From assembly GCA_024207135.1 (NCBI GenBank), contig CP042428.1, positions 620,001-684,000 of the forward strand: a stretch of 64,000 bases of DNA, read 5' to 3'. Position 1 is the first letter of the stretch. Every line of letters begins with the position of its first letter. The DNA comes from Arthrobacter sp. C2. GTDB taxonomy: Bacteria > Actinomycetota > Actinomycetes > Actinomycetales > Micrococcaceae. This document shows, one piece after another, positions 46,169 to 54,987 of the stretch. A model generated the notes under the pieces. The model was not told the DNA's origin and ran no database searches. It saw only the letters and a program-made list of their open reading frames with translations. Made by a program: the position numbers and the translations under genes.

Positions 46169-46831
46169 TCAGGCCGCCGCGGGCAGGCTTGCGTCCATCA
46201 GGCGGGTGACCGCGCCCAGCGCGCGGCGCCGCCCGGGCCGGCGGACCTGCTCGTTGATCGAATCCAGCATCTGCCGGTACCCGCAGCGCAGACGCGGGGA
46301 GGCATCGATGGCCGCGAGCACCGGCAGCGATTCACGCCACTCGGAATTGAAGGCGATGTCCATCGCGGTGCGCAGCGGCGAGGTCACCGCCACGCCTCCC
46401 ACGGTGCAGATCTGCTCCTCGTCCAGCACGCCCTCGCTCAACCGCAGCAGCATCCGGGCCGTCGGGGCGCACGGCCGGTGGTAGCGCGGGACCACGATGT
46501 CCAGTTCGCGCGGCATCGGCGCGCAGCCGTACACCCAGGCGGCGGTGCCCTTGCACAGGGCCCTGCCGGGCACCAGCTGCTCCCCGGCCACCGCTGCGGC
46601 CACCTGCGCCCGGGTCACCGGGTTTTCCGGATGCACCGCGGCGATGTAGGCCCCGGGCAAGACTTCCCGCAACGACCCGCGCAGCCGCAGTGCCTGCAGC
46701 TCGTTGAGCGTGAACGGCTCGTCGACCAGGACCACCTGCGGGCCCCCGCGTGCCCGGGACGGAATCTGTGGTGGTGCGGCCGGTGCTGCGGGGCCCGGGA
46801 CGCGGTTGCGGCCGGTGTTTGTGCTTTCCAT
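46169..46831 (-). CDS. AbiEi antitoxin-like domain protein
   Basis: A 220-residue soluble protein. After a Pro/Ala-rich N-terminus, EPFTLNELQALRLRGSLREV and VLPGAYIAAVHPE resemble the winged-helix start of AbiEi-type antitoxins. The later GGVAVTSPLRTAMDIAFN matches the DUF559/AbiEi-associated region common in Micrococcales. No AbiEii-like nucleotidyltransferase toxin is adjacent, so it is not a complete type IV toxin-antitoxin pair. The ATG at 46831 is preceded by GGAGG. It is convergent with rel. Such solitary genes are frequent in actinobacteria, and their role is unknown. Confidence 0.65.
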   Translation of the reverse strand: MESTNTGRNRVPGPAAPAAPPQIPSRARGGPQVVLVDEPFTLNELQALRLRGSLREVLPGAYIAAVHPENPVTRAQVAAAVAGEQLVPGRALCKGTAAWVYGCAPMPRELDIVVPRYHRPCAPTARMLLRLSEGVLDEEQICTVGGVAVTSPLRTAMDIAFNSEWRESLPVLAAIDASPRLRCGYRQMLDSINEQVRRPGRRRALGAVTRLMDASLPAAA

Positions 46832-46988
46832 TCCTCCACTCTCACAGGCCACGGTGCCCCGGCGGCAGGGGAGAGGCCGAAATTGTGGATAACTGTGCCC
46901 GCGCGCATTGCACGGGGCAGCAAAAAGCGCCGGGCGGCTGCGGTTCTTGCGAACCACACCCGCCCGGCGCCATGCTGCCGTGAGGCTG

Positions 46989-48680
46989 TTACTGGAAGTC
47001 GGCCGAGGACTTCTGCAGCGTCTCGAGCCACAGGCGGCGGGCGTCCAGGGCTTCCTGGGCGGCCTTGATCTTGGACTCCACGCCCTTGGCCTTCGCCTTG
47101 GCCAGGTCGTCCTCGAGCCCGGCAATGGCGTCCTCGAGCTGGGTCAGCATCGAGTTCGACCGTGCCTTGGTCTCCGGGTTGGAGCGGCGCCACTGGTCGT
47201 CCTCCGCCGAACGAACGGCGTCCTCGACCTGGCGCAGCGCAGATTCCACGCGCTGCATGTCGGCGCGCGGGACCTTGCCCGCGGCTTCCCAGCGGTCGCG
47301 GATCGAATCGAGCAGGCGCTTGGCGGTGGCCAGGTCCTTGATCGGCAGCAATGCCTTGGCCTCGACCAGCAGCGCCTCCTTGACGATGAGGTTCGCTCCG
47401 AACTCCTCGTCGATGGCGGCGTTTGCGGACTGGCGCGCCTCGAAGAACACGTCCTGGGCGGCGCGGAAGCGTGCCCACAGGGCGTCGTCGTCCTTGCGCG
47501 AGGCGCGCTTGGAGGCCTTCCACTCGTCCATCAGGCGGCGGTATTCCCCGGCCGTTGCCCCCCAGTCGGTGGAGTGCGAGAGTTCCTCGGCACGGGCGAT
47601 CAACGCTTCCTTGGCGGACTTGGCCTCGGCGTTGGTGGCATCGAGCTGCGAGAAGTAGGCCCTGCGGTGGCGGTCGAAGGTGGTCCGGGCCCCGCGGAAA
47701 CGCTTCCAGAGCGAATCCTCGGTGGAACGGCCCAGGCGCACGCCCGACTTCTGCGCGGTCTTCCAGGCATCGAACAGGTCGTTCATCCGGTTGGAGCCCT
47801 GCTTCCACTGCACGGTGGTCGGGTCCAGCGCTGCCAGGGCCTCGGCCTCGGCGACAATGGCCTCGCGGGCGGCGAGCTCGGTGGCGCGCAGCTCCTCGTT
47901 GGCCTTGCGCTCCACGGCGACCAGCTCGGCGACGGCCGCGCGGGCGGTCTCGATGCGTGCCTCAAGCGCCGGGATGTCGCCGACCATGGCGCGTTCGGCC
48001 ACGGTGGCGGCCAGGTGGTCCAGGGTCTTGTTCATGTCCGAGCTCGGCGCCTTGGCCGCCACGCGCTGCTCGAGCAGCATCAGGGAGGAGACGACCTCGT
48101 CGTGCTTGCGCACGAAGTAGGCCAGGGCCTCCTCGGCGGTGGCGTCGGGGTACTGGCCCACCGGGTGCTCGGTGCCGTCAATGATGACAAACACGTGGCC
48201 GTCCTCGGAAACGCGGCTGATCTTCGCGGCTTCCTCCAGCGGGGTGGTGAAGCTCGGGGGAGCTGCAACCGGCGCAGCGGCCTTGGCGGCGTGCTTGCCC
48301 ATCGGGCGCGGTGCGCCGGGCGACGGGGCCATGGCGGCCGGGGTCGGCACTGCTGCGGGTGTCGGCATTGCGGCCGGGGTCGGTGCCGGGGCGGGAGCTG
48401 CTTCCTCGGCCGGAGCCTCGGTTGCGGCTGCTTCTGCCGCCGGGGCTTCCTCGGCCGCGGGGGCTTCTTCTGCCGCGGGGGCCTCTGCTGCCGGCGCTTC
48501 CTCTGCCGCGGGGGCTTCTTCGGCCGGCTGCTCGGTGGCTTCGGCTGCCTCGCTTGCAGGGGCCGCGTCGGGTGCAGGCGCGGCTGGCGCCTCAACCGGC
48601 GCCGGGGTGCCTTCGGTTTGCTGCTCCTCGGCCACTGCTGCTGGCTGGAGATTGTCGTCGGATTGCTGACTGGTGGTCAC
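46989..48680 (-). CDS. DUF349 domain-containing protein
   Basis: A 563-residue cytosolic protein. The first 140 residues are almost wholly Ala, Glu and Pro with a repeated APAAEEAPAAE unit. The rest is helical and contains several DUF349 modules of about 75 residues, recognisable by recurring W-K...F..A...F..R (for example DSLWKRFRGARTTFDRHRRA and DDALWARFRAAQDVFFEARQ). The function of DUF349 is unknown; long coiled helices suggest a structural or RNA/ribosome-linked role. The GTG at 48680 with GAAAGAG upstream avoids a doubtful 18-residue extension. It is divergent from hisS. Confidence 0.85.
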   Translation of the reverse strand: MTTSQQSDDNLQPAAVAEEQQTEGTPAPVEAPAAPAPDAAPASEAAEATEQPAEEAPAAEEAPAAEAPAAEEAPAAEEAPAAEAAATEAPAEEAAPAPAPTPAAMPTPAAVPTPAAMAPSPGAPRPMGKHAAKAAAPVAAPPSFTTPLEEAAKISRVSEDGHVFVIIDGTEHPVGQYPDATAEEALAYFVRKHDEVVSSLMLLEQRVAAKAPSSDMNKTLDHLAATVAERAMVGDIPALEARIETARAAVAELVAVERKANEELRATELAAREAIVAEAEALAALDPTTVQWKQGSNRMNDLFDAWKTAQKSGVRLGRSTEDSLWKRFRGARTTFDRHRRAYFSQLDATNAEAKSAKEALIARAEELSHSTDWGATAGEYRRLMDEWKASKRASRKDDDALWARFRAAQDVFFEARQSANAAIDEEFGANLIVKEALLVEAKALLPIKDLATAKRLLDSIRDRWEAAGKVPRADMQRVESALRQVEDAVRSAEDDQWRRSNPETKARSNSMLTQLEDAIAGLEDDLAKAKAKGVESKIKAAQEALDARRLWLETLQKSSADFQ

Positions 48681-48955
48681 CGCTGAAACTCTTTCGCTAA
48701 GGATCGGCCCAGAGACTATGCGCTCAGGACACAACTGTCACCGCCACTTTACCCGCCATGGCCCGCCCACCGGTACTCTGCCGCCCCGAATCGGCGACGC
48801 ATTCGCGTCGTTTCGCCCTCGGCGCACCGACACGCCAGTAGACTTGGTTCCCTACGTGCCCGCTGGGCGCGGCACCCGCCCCCGGCGGGCCCGCCGCTGC
48901 CAGGGACGTGGCAACCACCATCGCTTTCCCCCTTTCATACAGGAGTACAGACTTC

Positions 48956-50290
48956 ATGGCACGCAAGGCCTCACTATCCGGTTTCCCCGAATGGCTCCCG
49001 CAGGAGCGTGCGGTGGAGCAGCACGTACTTGACACGCTGCGCCGGATCTTCGAGCTGCATGGGTTCGCCAACATCGAGACCCGCGCCGTGGAAACCGTCG
49101 GGCAGCTGCTGCGCAAGGGCGAAATCGACAAGGAGGTCTACGGGCTTTCCCGGCTGGCGGCCGAGGAGTCGGCCAAGTCCGACCCGAACGCGCTGGCCCT
49201 GCACTTCGATTTGACCGTGCCCTTCGCCCGCTACGTGGTGGAGAACGCCGGGCACCTGGCCTTCCCCTTCCGCCGCTACCAGATGCAGAAGGTCTGGCGC
49301 GGCGAACGCCCGCAGGACGGCCGCTTCCGCGAATTCACCCAGGCCGACATCGACGTGGTGGGCGACGGCACCCTGCCCTTCCGCTACGACGTCGAGCTCG
49401 CCCTGGTCATCGCCGAGGCCCTGACGGCCCTGCCGATCGGGGACTTCCGGCTGCGCGTGAACAACCGCAAGCTCGCCGAGGGCTTCTACCTGGGCCTGGG
49501 CCTGGAAGACACCGCCGGGGTGCTGCGCTCCATCGACAAGCTGGAAAAGATCGGGGCGGCCAAGGTCGCCGAACTGCTGCAGACCGAACTCGGCGCCACC
49601 GCCCAGCAGGCCGCAGCGGCCCTGGCCCTGGCGCAGATCTGCACCGCAGACACCTCCTTCGTCGAGCAGGTCCGCGCGCTGGGGATCACCCACCCGCTGC
49701 TCGAGGAAGGCCTGGACGAACTGGCCCAGGTCATCGAGGCCGCCGTGCGCCGCGCCCCGGGCAAGGTCGTTGCCGACCTGTCCATCGCCCGCGGCCTGGA
49801 CTACTACACCGGCACCGTCTACGAGACCGTGCTGGTGGGCCACGAGTCCCTCGGGTCGATCTGCTCCGGCGGGCGCTACGAGTCGCTGGCCTCCACCGGC
49901 AAGAAGAACTACCCGGGCGTGGGCCTGTCCATCGGCGTCACCCGCCTGGTCTCGCGGATGCTTGCCGAGGAAACCGCCACCGCCGCACGCACCGTGCCCT
50001 CCGCGGTGCTGGTCACCCTGGCCAACGACGAGAGCTGGAACGAGGCGCAGGACGTGGCCGCCGCGCTGCGCGCCCGCGGCATCGCCTGCGAGGTCGCCGC
50101 GAAGGCGGAGAAGTTCGGCAAGCAGATCAAGTACGCCGACAAGCGCGGCATCCCCTTTGTCTGGTTCACCTCCGAGGACGGCACCCACGAGGTCAAGGAC
50201 ATCCGCAGCGGCGAGCAGGTTTCCGCCGACCCGGCCGGCTGGAGCCCGTCGGCCGAGGACCTCGACAACCGCATCACCGCCGCCGGCTAG
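48956..50290 (+). CDS. hisS: Histidyl-tRNA synthetase
   Basis: A 444-residue class II synthetase charging tRNA-His. Motif 1 lies in the N-terminal helix, motif 2 in YQMQKVWRGERPQDGRFREF, the histidine-binding loop in ARGLDYYTGTVYE, and a motif-3-like part in YPGVGLSIGVTRLVSRML. The C-terminal anticodon-binding domain starts near 345. AGGAG at 48941-48945 sets the ATG at 48956. The histidine A loop is slightly altered (GGRYESL rather than GGRYDxL), as in some actinobacterial long-branch HisRS. It is divergent from the DUF349 gene and followed by aspS after 210 bp. Confidence 0.95.
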   Translation: MARKASLSGFPEWLPQERAVEQHVLDTLRRIFELHGFANIETRAVETVGQLLRKGEIDKEVYGLSRLAAEESAKSDPNALALHFDLTVPFARYVVENAGHLAFPFRRYQMQKVWRGERPQDGRFREFTQADIDVVGDGTLPFRYDVELALVIAEALTALPIGDFRLRVNNRKLAEGFYLGLGLEDTAGVLRSIDKLEKIGAAKVAELLQTELGATAQQAAAALALAQICTADTSFVEQVRALGITHPLLEEGLDELAQVIEAAVRRAPGKVVADLSIARGLDYYTGTVYETVLVGHESLGSICSGGRYESLASTGKKNYPGVGLSIGVTRLVSRMLAEETATAARTVPSAVLVTLANDESWNEAQDVAAALRARGIACEVAAKAEKFGKQIKYADKRGIPFVWFTSEDGTHEVKDIRSGEQVSADPAGWSPSAEDLDNRITAAG

Positions 50291-50500
50291 CGGCCCGGGC
50301 ACCGCCACCGGAACCCCTCCCGGCGCGCCCCGCACGTGAGTCAGGGCACAACCGCCGGGGTTCCGGTGCCGCGGGTGCACCGCTGCCGGTAAACTCGCAG
50401 ATAGATTCTTCCCTTTTCCGCACCGAACCCCACGCGCCACCGGCGTCACAAGAACTTCGGGACACCCGCGGAAATTCGCACCTTTGTAGAAAGGAATGCA

Positions 50501-52303
50501 GTGCTACGCACTCATCAGCTCGGCACCTTGAACGCCGAGCACATCGGAGAAACCGTCACCCTCACCGGTTGGGTGGCGCGCCGCCGCGACCACGGTGGGG
50601 TCGCCTTCCTTGACCTGCGCGACGCCTCGGGCTTCGCCCAGGTCGTGGTGCGCGAGGAGGAAGTCTTCCACCCGCTGCGCAACGAATTCGTGCTGCAGGT
50701 CACCGGCAAGGTCGAACGCCGCCCCGAGGGCAACGAGAACCCCGCGCTGGCCACCGGCCAGATCGAGGTCATCGCCGAGACGGTGGTCGTGCTGAACACC
50801 GCCGCGCCGCTGCCCTTCCAGGTCGACGAGCACGTCGAGGTCGGCGAAGAGGCGCGCCTGCGCCACCGCTACCTCGACCTGCGCCGCCCCACCCCGAACC
50901 GCAACATCCGCCTGCGTTCCGAGGCCAACCGGATCGCCCGCAACCTGCTGCACGACGACGGCTTCGTGGAAATCGAGACCCCGACGCTGACCCGCTCCAC
51001 CCCCGAGGGCGCCCGCGACTTCCTGGTCCCCGCGCGCCTGGCCCCCGGGTCCTGGTACGCGCTGCCGCAGTCCCCGCAGCTGTTCAAGCAGCTGCTGCAG
51101 GTCGGCGGATTCGAGAAGTACTACCAGATCGCCCGCTGCTACCGCGACGAGGACTTCCGCGCCGACCGCCAGCCGGAGTTCACCCAGCTGGACATCGAGG
51201 CCTCCTTCGTCGAGCAGGACGACATCATCGAGCTCGGCGAGGCCCTGGTGAAGGAGCTGTGGAAGCTGATCGACGTCGAGATCCCGACCCCGATCGCCCG
51301 CATCACCTACCACGAGGCCATGGCCAAGTACGGCTCGGACAAGCCGGATATGCGCTTCGGCCTCGAGCTGACCGACATGACCGAGTTCTTCAAGGACACC
51401 GGCTTCGGCGTCTTCAAGGCCCCGCACGTCGGTGCCGTGGTCATGCCCGGCGGCGCCTCCCAGCCCCGCCGCACCCTGGATGGCTGGCAGGAATTCGCCA
51501 AGCAGCGCGGGCACAAGGGCCTGGCCTACGTGCTCTACAAGGAGGACGGCGAGCTGGCCGGCCCGGTGGCCAAGAACCTGACCGATGCCGAGCGCGCCGG
51601 CCTGGCCGAGGCCACCGGCGCCAAGCCCGGCGACTGCATCTTCTTCGCAGCCGGCACCAAGAACGAGGCCCGCGCCCTGCTGGGCGCCGCGCGCGTGGAG
51701 ATCGGCCACCGCACCGGATTGATCAAGGAAGGCGACTGGGCCTTCGTGTGGGTCGTCGACGCCCCGATGTTCGAGCCGGCCGCCGCGGCGGTTGCCTCGG
51801 GCGACGTGGCCGTGGGCACCGGCGCCTGGACCGCCGTGCACCACGCCTTCACCTCCCCGAAGCCCGAATTCATGGACACCTTCGACACGGATCCGGAAAA
51901 CGCGCTGGCCTACGCCTACGACATCGTGTGCAACGGCAACGAAATCGGTGGCGGCTCGATCCGTATCCACCAGGCCGCGCTGCAGCAGCGCGTGTTCAAG
52001 ATGATGGGCATCGACGAGGAATCCGCCCAGGAGAAGTTCGGCTTCCTGCTTGAGGGCTTCAAGTACGGCGCCCCGCCGCACGGAGGCATCGCCTTCGGTT
52101 GGGACCGCGTGCTGCAGCTGCTCACCGGCTCCGACTCGATCCGCGACGTCATCGCCTTCCCGAAGACCGGCGGCGGATTCGACCCGCTGACCAGTGCCCC
52201 GGCACCGATCACCGCGCAGCAGCGCAAGGAAGCCGGAGTCGACTCGAAGCCCGAGCCCAATAAGGCCGAGTCCAACGAGCCGGCCACGGCCGACGCGAAG
52301 TAG
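50501..52303 (+). CDS. aspS: Aspartyl-tRNA synthetase
   Basis: A 600-residue bacterial-type AspRS. The N-terminal OB fold reads [18 protein letters not shown]-like residues ([18 protein letters not shown] at about 19-36). The catalytic core carries motif 2 in [17 protein letters not shown] and motif 3 in [15 protein letters not shown], and an inserted GAD domain lies near 290-420. It charges tRNA-Asp, and in organisms lacking AsnRS also tRNA-Asn; which applies here cannot be told. GTG start with AAAGGA upstream. The last 30 residues are charged and variable. Two hairpins follow the stop. Confidence 0.96.
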   Translation: MLRTHQLGTLNAEHIGETVTLTGWVARRRDHGGVAFLDLRDASGFAQVVVREEEVFHPLRNEFVLQVTGKVERRPEGNENPALATGQIEVIAETVVVLNTAAPLPFQVDEHVEVGEEARLRHRYLDLRRPTPNRNIRLRSEANRIARNLLHDDGFVEIETPTLTRSTPEGARDFLVPARLAPGSWYALPQSPQLFKQLLQVGGFEKYYQIARCYRDEDFRADRQPEFTQLDIEASFVEQDDIIELGEALVKELWKLIDVEIPTPIARITYHEAMAKYGSDKPDMRFGLELTDMTEFFKDTGFGVFKAPHVGAVVMPGGASQPRRTLDGWQEFAKQRGHKGLAYVLYKEDGELAGPVAKNLTDAERAGLAEATGAKPGDCIFFAAGTKNEARALLGAARVEIGHRTGLIKEGDWAFVWVVDAPMFEPAAAAVASGDVAVGTGAWTAVHHAFTSPKPEFMDTFDTDPENALAYAYDIVCNGNEIGGGSIRIHQAALQQRVFKMMGIDEESAQEKFGFLLEGFKYGAPPHGGIAFGWDRVLQLLTGSDSIRDVIAFPKTGGGFDPLTSAPAPITAQQRKEAGVDSKPEPNKAESNEPATADAK

Positions 52304-52311
52304 TTCCACGC

Positions 52312-52365
52312 ACCGCCTTCGGGCGGTTCCATGGGGGCGTCCACCATTCCCGGTGGGCGCCCCCA
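52312..52365 (+). terminator. Double hairpin after aspS
   Basis: A 6-bp stem capped by a TTCG tetraloop is followed by a second 13-bp GC-rich stem with one wobble pair. Neither has a T tract. They lie 8-60 bases after the aspS stop codon. Confidence 0.55.
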
Positions 52366-52634
52366 TGCGTATGTCCGGGGCCAAGTGACTGGGTGCGGCC
52401 CGACGGGTGTGCCGCCCGGGTCCCGGCCCGGGGGAGTGGGGAAGGGGGAACCCGCACCGGTGCCGCCATGCTGCAGCCCTGCACCCGCGGTGCCTCCACC
52501 CTGCCGCCGCAAACCGTTCCGGGCGCGGCCCCGCCGGCAGGTCGGGCGCGACAACGGGATTCGGGCGGGTGGCGGTGGCCGCAGACACGTCGTGGAAAAA
52601 CGTCCCCAAATGTGCACAACCTTGCTATTGTTTT

Positions 52635-52650
52635 AAATCTAGATCGATTT
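52635..52650 (+). promoter_or_regulatory. AT-rich palindrome upstream of padR
   Basis: AAATCTAGATCGATTT has matching AAATC/GATTT arms and an ATCTAGAT core in an otherwise GC-rich gap. It lies 150 bp before the PadR gene and may be its operator or part of the promoter. Confidence 0.4.
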
Positions 52651-52800
52651 TTGACTTAGTCCGGATTTTCACGGCGTGCGTCACCCACGATACGCACCCT
52701 CCAAGGAAGGCCACGACATCACGACCCCAAACCCGCCGCACGGCGGCCACCTGACGCCCCGCCCGGGCCCGCGCAGACTGCCGGGAGCGGGGGAGCGGCC

Positions 52801-53127
52801 ATGCTAGGCGGCGGCAAGGAATTCCCCGGCACCTGGCAACGCGCGCTGCTCCCGCTGAGCCTGCTCGACGCGCTGGAGGCGGGCCCCAACCACGGCTACG
52901 CCCTCGGCCAGATCCTGGAGGCCCGGGGGTTCTCGCCCATCAAGGGCGCCACGCTCTACCCGGCCCTGGTCAAGCTCGAGGCCGCCGGGTACATGGAGAG
53001 CGCCTGGGAGGACGGCGACGGGGCGCCGGGGCGCAAGGTCTACACGCTCACCGGAACCGGCCGCGGCCACCTGGCATCCCAGCGCGAGCTGTGGGCCTTT
53101 TTCCAGGATGCGGTGCTGCGCGCATGA
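52801..53127 (+). CDS. PadR-family transcriptional regulator
   Basis: A 108-residue winged-helix regulator of the short PadR type (LSLLDALEAGPNHGYALGQI, KGATLYPALVKLEAAGYMES and GRKVYTLTGTGRGHL). The tyrosine-rich first helix and the KG-TLYP-L motif are typical. It starts 62 bp before a membrane protein with HAAS-like modules. This pairing of PadR with HAAS/permease-prefix proteins recurs in Firmicutes and actinobacteria and suggests that PadR controls the partner. The inducer is unknown. Confidence 0.9.
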   Translation: MLGGGKEFPGTWQRALLPLSLLDALEAGPNHGYALGQILEARGFSPIKGATLYPALVKLEAAGYMESAWEDGDGAPGRKVYTLTGTGRGHLASQRELWAFFQDAVLRA

Positions 53128-53188
53128 GCGGCACCCACGGGGACATGGATACGGAAGTTGGAAGAACCACCAGGGCAGGAGCACCGGC

Positions 53189-54301
53189 ATGAGAAACCAG
53201 AACCGCAAGAAGTCCGCGTGGAGCGCGGAGGTCGAGCTGTGGCCCGAGGCCTACCGGGACTGGGCGGAACTGGCGGCGGGAGCCATGATCTTCGCCAATG
53301 CGCCGGACGAGGCCGTCGCACCGGCGCTGGCCCAGGTGCGCGAAAGCGTTGCCACCAGCGGCCAAAGCCCGACCGAACTCTTCGGGGAGGCGATTGAGTT
53401 CGGCCGCACGGGCGGCAGGCGGCTGCGCCGGCCTTCCGACATCCTGGAGGGCGCCCTGCCCTTCAACAGCGCCTCGGGAGCCATCACCGTGATGCTCGCG
53501 ACCCTGGGCATGTTGCTGCTGGTGCTCGGCATCTGGATCGGGTTCTCCGACGGATGGAATGCACACACCTTCGCCGGCCCGGTCATGCTGCTCTTCCCGA
53601 TGCTCACCGTGCTGGTGGCAATCGGCTTCTGGGGCTGGGTGCTGCGCACCCGGGGACACCTTCATGCCCCGCTGGCCATCTGGGGCGCAACCCTGGCAGG
53701 CGCTGCCGGTACGATCGCGTTGATGTCGGGCCTGGGCGGCTTCGAGGCGCCGGGCCCGCCAAACTGGGCCATCGCCCCGGTCGGTCTCGCCTTGGTGCTG
53801 GCGGCCGTGAAACTGCCCGAGGCAAGGCCGCGGGCGCTGCTCAATGACACGCACTGGGACGATGCACGGTACTTCACCCATGCGGCCAACCTGCTGCGCG
53901 GACGCTACCTCTTCACCAGGGCCCGCGCCGGCCGCGCCCTGGCCGAGGCCCGCAGCCATCGAAGGCTTTCAGGCACCGGCACCGCGGCCGCCGAATTCGG
54001 CAACGTCGAGCTTTTCGCCGCGCAACTGGCCGCCGCCGAACGCGCGGCCCCCACGCGCGGAATCCTGTTGCGCCGTGCCGGATTCAGCCTGGTCGTGGCA
54101 TTTTTCGGCTTCACCATCGGTGCCGCCTACCTCGAGGGCCCGGTCACGGCCTGGCTGGTCATCCAGTCCGGGATGTGGCTGTGCCTGGCCGTCATGGTGG
54201 TGTTCTCCTGGCGCCCGGCCCGGATCAACGCCGAGGCCACCAAACGCCAGGACGAACGCCGGGCCGATGCCCGCACCCTGGCGGGCCACGACGAGGACTG
54301 A
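53189..54301 (+). CDS. Membrane protein with two HAAS-like modules (PadR partner)
   Basis: A 370-residue protein. An N-terminal cytoplasmic helical module (about 22-75) ends in ESVATSGQSPTELFGEAIEF, like the HAAS/permease-prefix domain. Four hydrophobic helices follow (98-118, 130-152, 162-182, 195-210). A second similar module (about 225-283) contains EARSHRRLSGTGTAAAEFGN, then two more helices (298-316, 320-343) and a charged tail. Proteins of this class are encoded beside PadR regulators; their role is undefined. GGCAGGAGC precedes the ATG at 53189. It is convergent with dtd. Confidence 0.65.
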   Translation: MRNQNRKKSAWSAEVELWPEAYRDWAELAAGAMIFANAPDEAVAPALAQVRESVATSGQSPTELFGEAIEFGRTGGRRLRRPSDILEGALPFNSASGAITVMLATLGMLLLVLGIWIGFSDGWNAHTFAGPVMLLFPMLTVLVAIGFWGWVLRTRGHLHAPLAIWGATLAGAAGTIALMSGLGGFEAPGPPNWAIAPVGLALVLAAVKLPEARPRALLNDTHWDDARYFTHAANLLRGRYLFTRARAGRALAEARSHRRLSGTGTAAAEFGNVELFAAQLAAAERAAPTRGILLRRAGFSLVVAFFGFTIGAAYLEGPVTAWLVIQSGMWLCLAVMVVFSWRPARINAEATKRQDERRADARTLAGHDED

Positions 54302-54329
54302 TCGATGGCCGGCGGGGGCCCGGAGAAAC

Positions 54330-54770
54330 CTAGCCCGGCAGCTCGTCGGTGTCGACGATCAGCGTGTACGGCCCCGAATTCACCAGCGAGACCTCCATCA
54401 TCGCCCCGAACACCCCCGACTCCACATGCGCACCCAACGCGCGCAGCTGCGCCATGAACTCCTCGTACAGAGGCTCGCTCACCGCGCCCGGCGCGGCATT
54501 CGTCCACCCCGGGCGGCGCCCCTTGCGCACATCCCCGTAGAGCGTGAACTGGCTGACCACCAGCAGCGGGGCGGCCAGGTCCTCGCAGGACTTCTCCCCC
54601 TCGAGCATCCGCAGCCGCCAGACCTTCGCGGCCAGCTTCGCCGCCAGGGCAGGGGTGTCGCCGTGGGTCACGCCCAGCAACACCACCAGTCCGGGGCCGT
54701 CGATCTTCCCGACGACCGAGCCCTCCACCTCGACCGAGGCCCGGGAAACCACCTGCAACACTGCCTTCAC
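54330..54770 (-). CDS. dtd: D-aminoacyl-tRNA deacylase
   Basis: A 146-residue enzyme that hydrolyses D-amino acids and glycine from mischarged tRNA. The family start MKAVLQVVSRASVEVEG, the SQFTLYGD motif near 74 and the cis-Gly-Pro motif NSGPYT near 131 are all present. The usual motif is NxGPVT, so Tyr replaces Val at one position. The length is normal. It is monocistronic and divergent from the HNH gene. It acts as a cytosolic homodimer. Confidence 0.95.
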   Translation of the reverse strand: MKAVLQVVSRASVEVEGSVVGKIDGPGLVVLLGVTHGDTPALAAKLAAKVWRLRMLEGEKSCEDLAAPLLVVSQFTLYGDVRKGRRPGWTNAAPGAVSEPLYEEFMAQLRALGAHVESGVFGAMMEVSLVNSGPYTLIVDTDELPG

Positions 54771-54987
54771 GCATCCACCTTTGCTTCTTCACGTCCATCT
54801 GGTTCTCCACGTCATGGCCCGCCGTCGCGGCACCATGTGTCGCCCGCACGAGCGCGGACGTATCGACTCTACCGATTCGCGTCCCCGTCCACCCACTCAC
54901 GGACCGCCGGGGGACAACCATCCGCTTCCCCTCACATCTGGCCGCTATCGGAGGCGCGCGCAGCCCCCAGGGCGCAGACTCGTGGAC

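Larger units (their letters stand above)
52304..52800 (+). other. Intergenic region aspS-padR
   Basis: This 497-bp gap starts with a UUCG-loop hairpin (ACCGCC/GGCGGT, 52312-52327) and a 13-bp stem (52334-52346 with 52353-52365, one G-T pair), together a plausible aspS terminator. The GC-rich middle shows no ORF with family-like sequence. An AT-rich segment near 52616-52660 contains the palindrome AAATCTAGATCGATTT (52635-52650), a likely promoter or operator of the padR unit. Confidence 0.5.

Noticed and set aside
49486-52617. Very long minus-strand frames opposite hisS and aspS
   Set aside because: These are antisense shadows of two clearly recognised synthetase genes.
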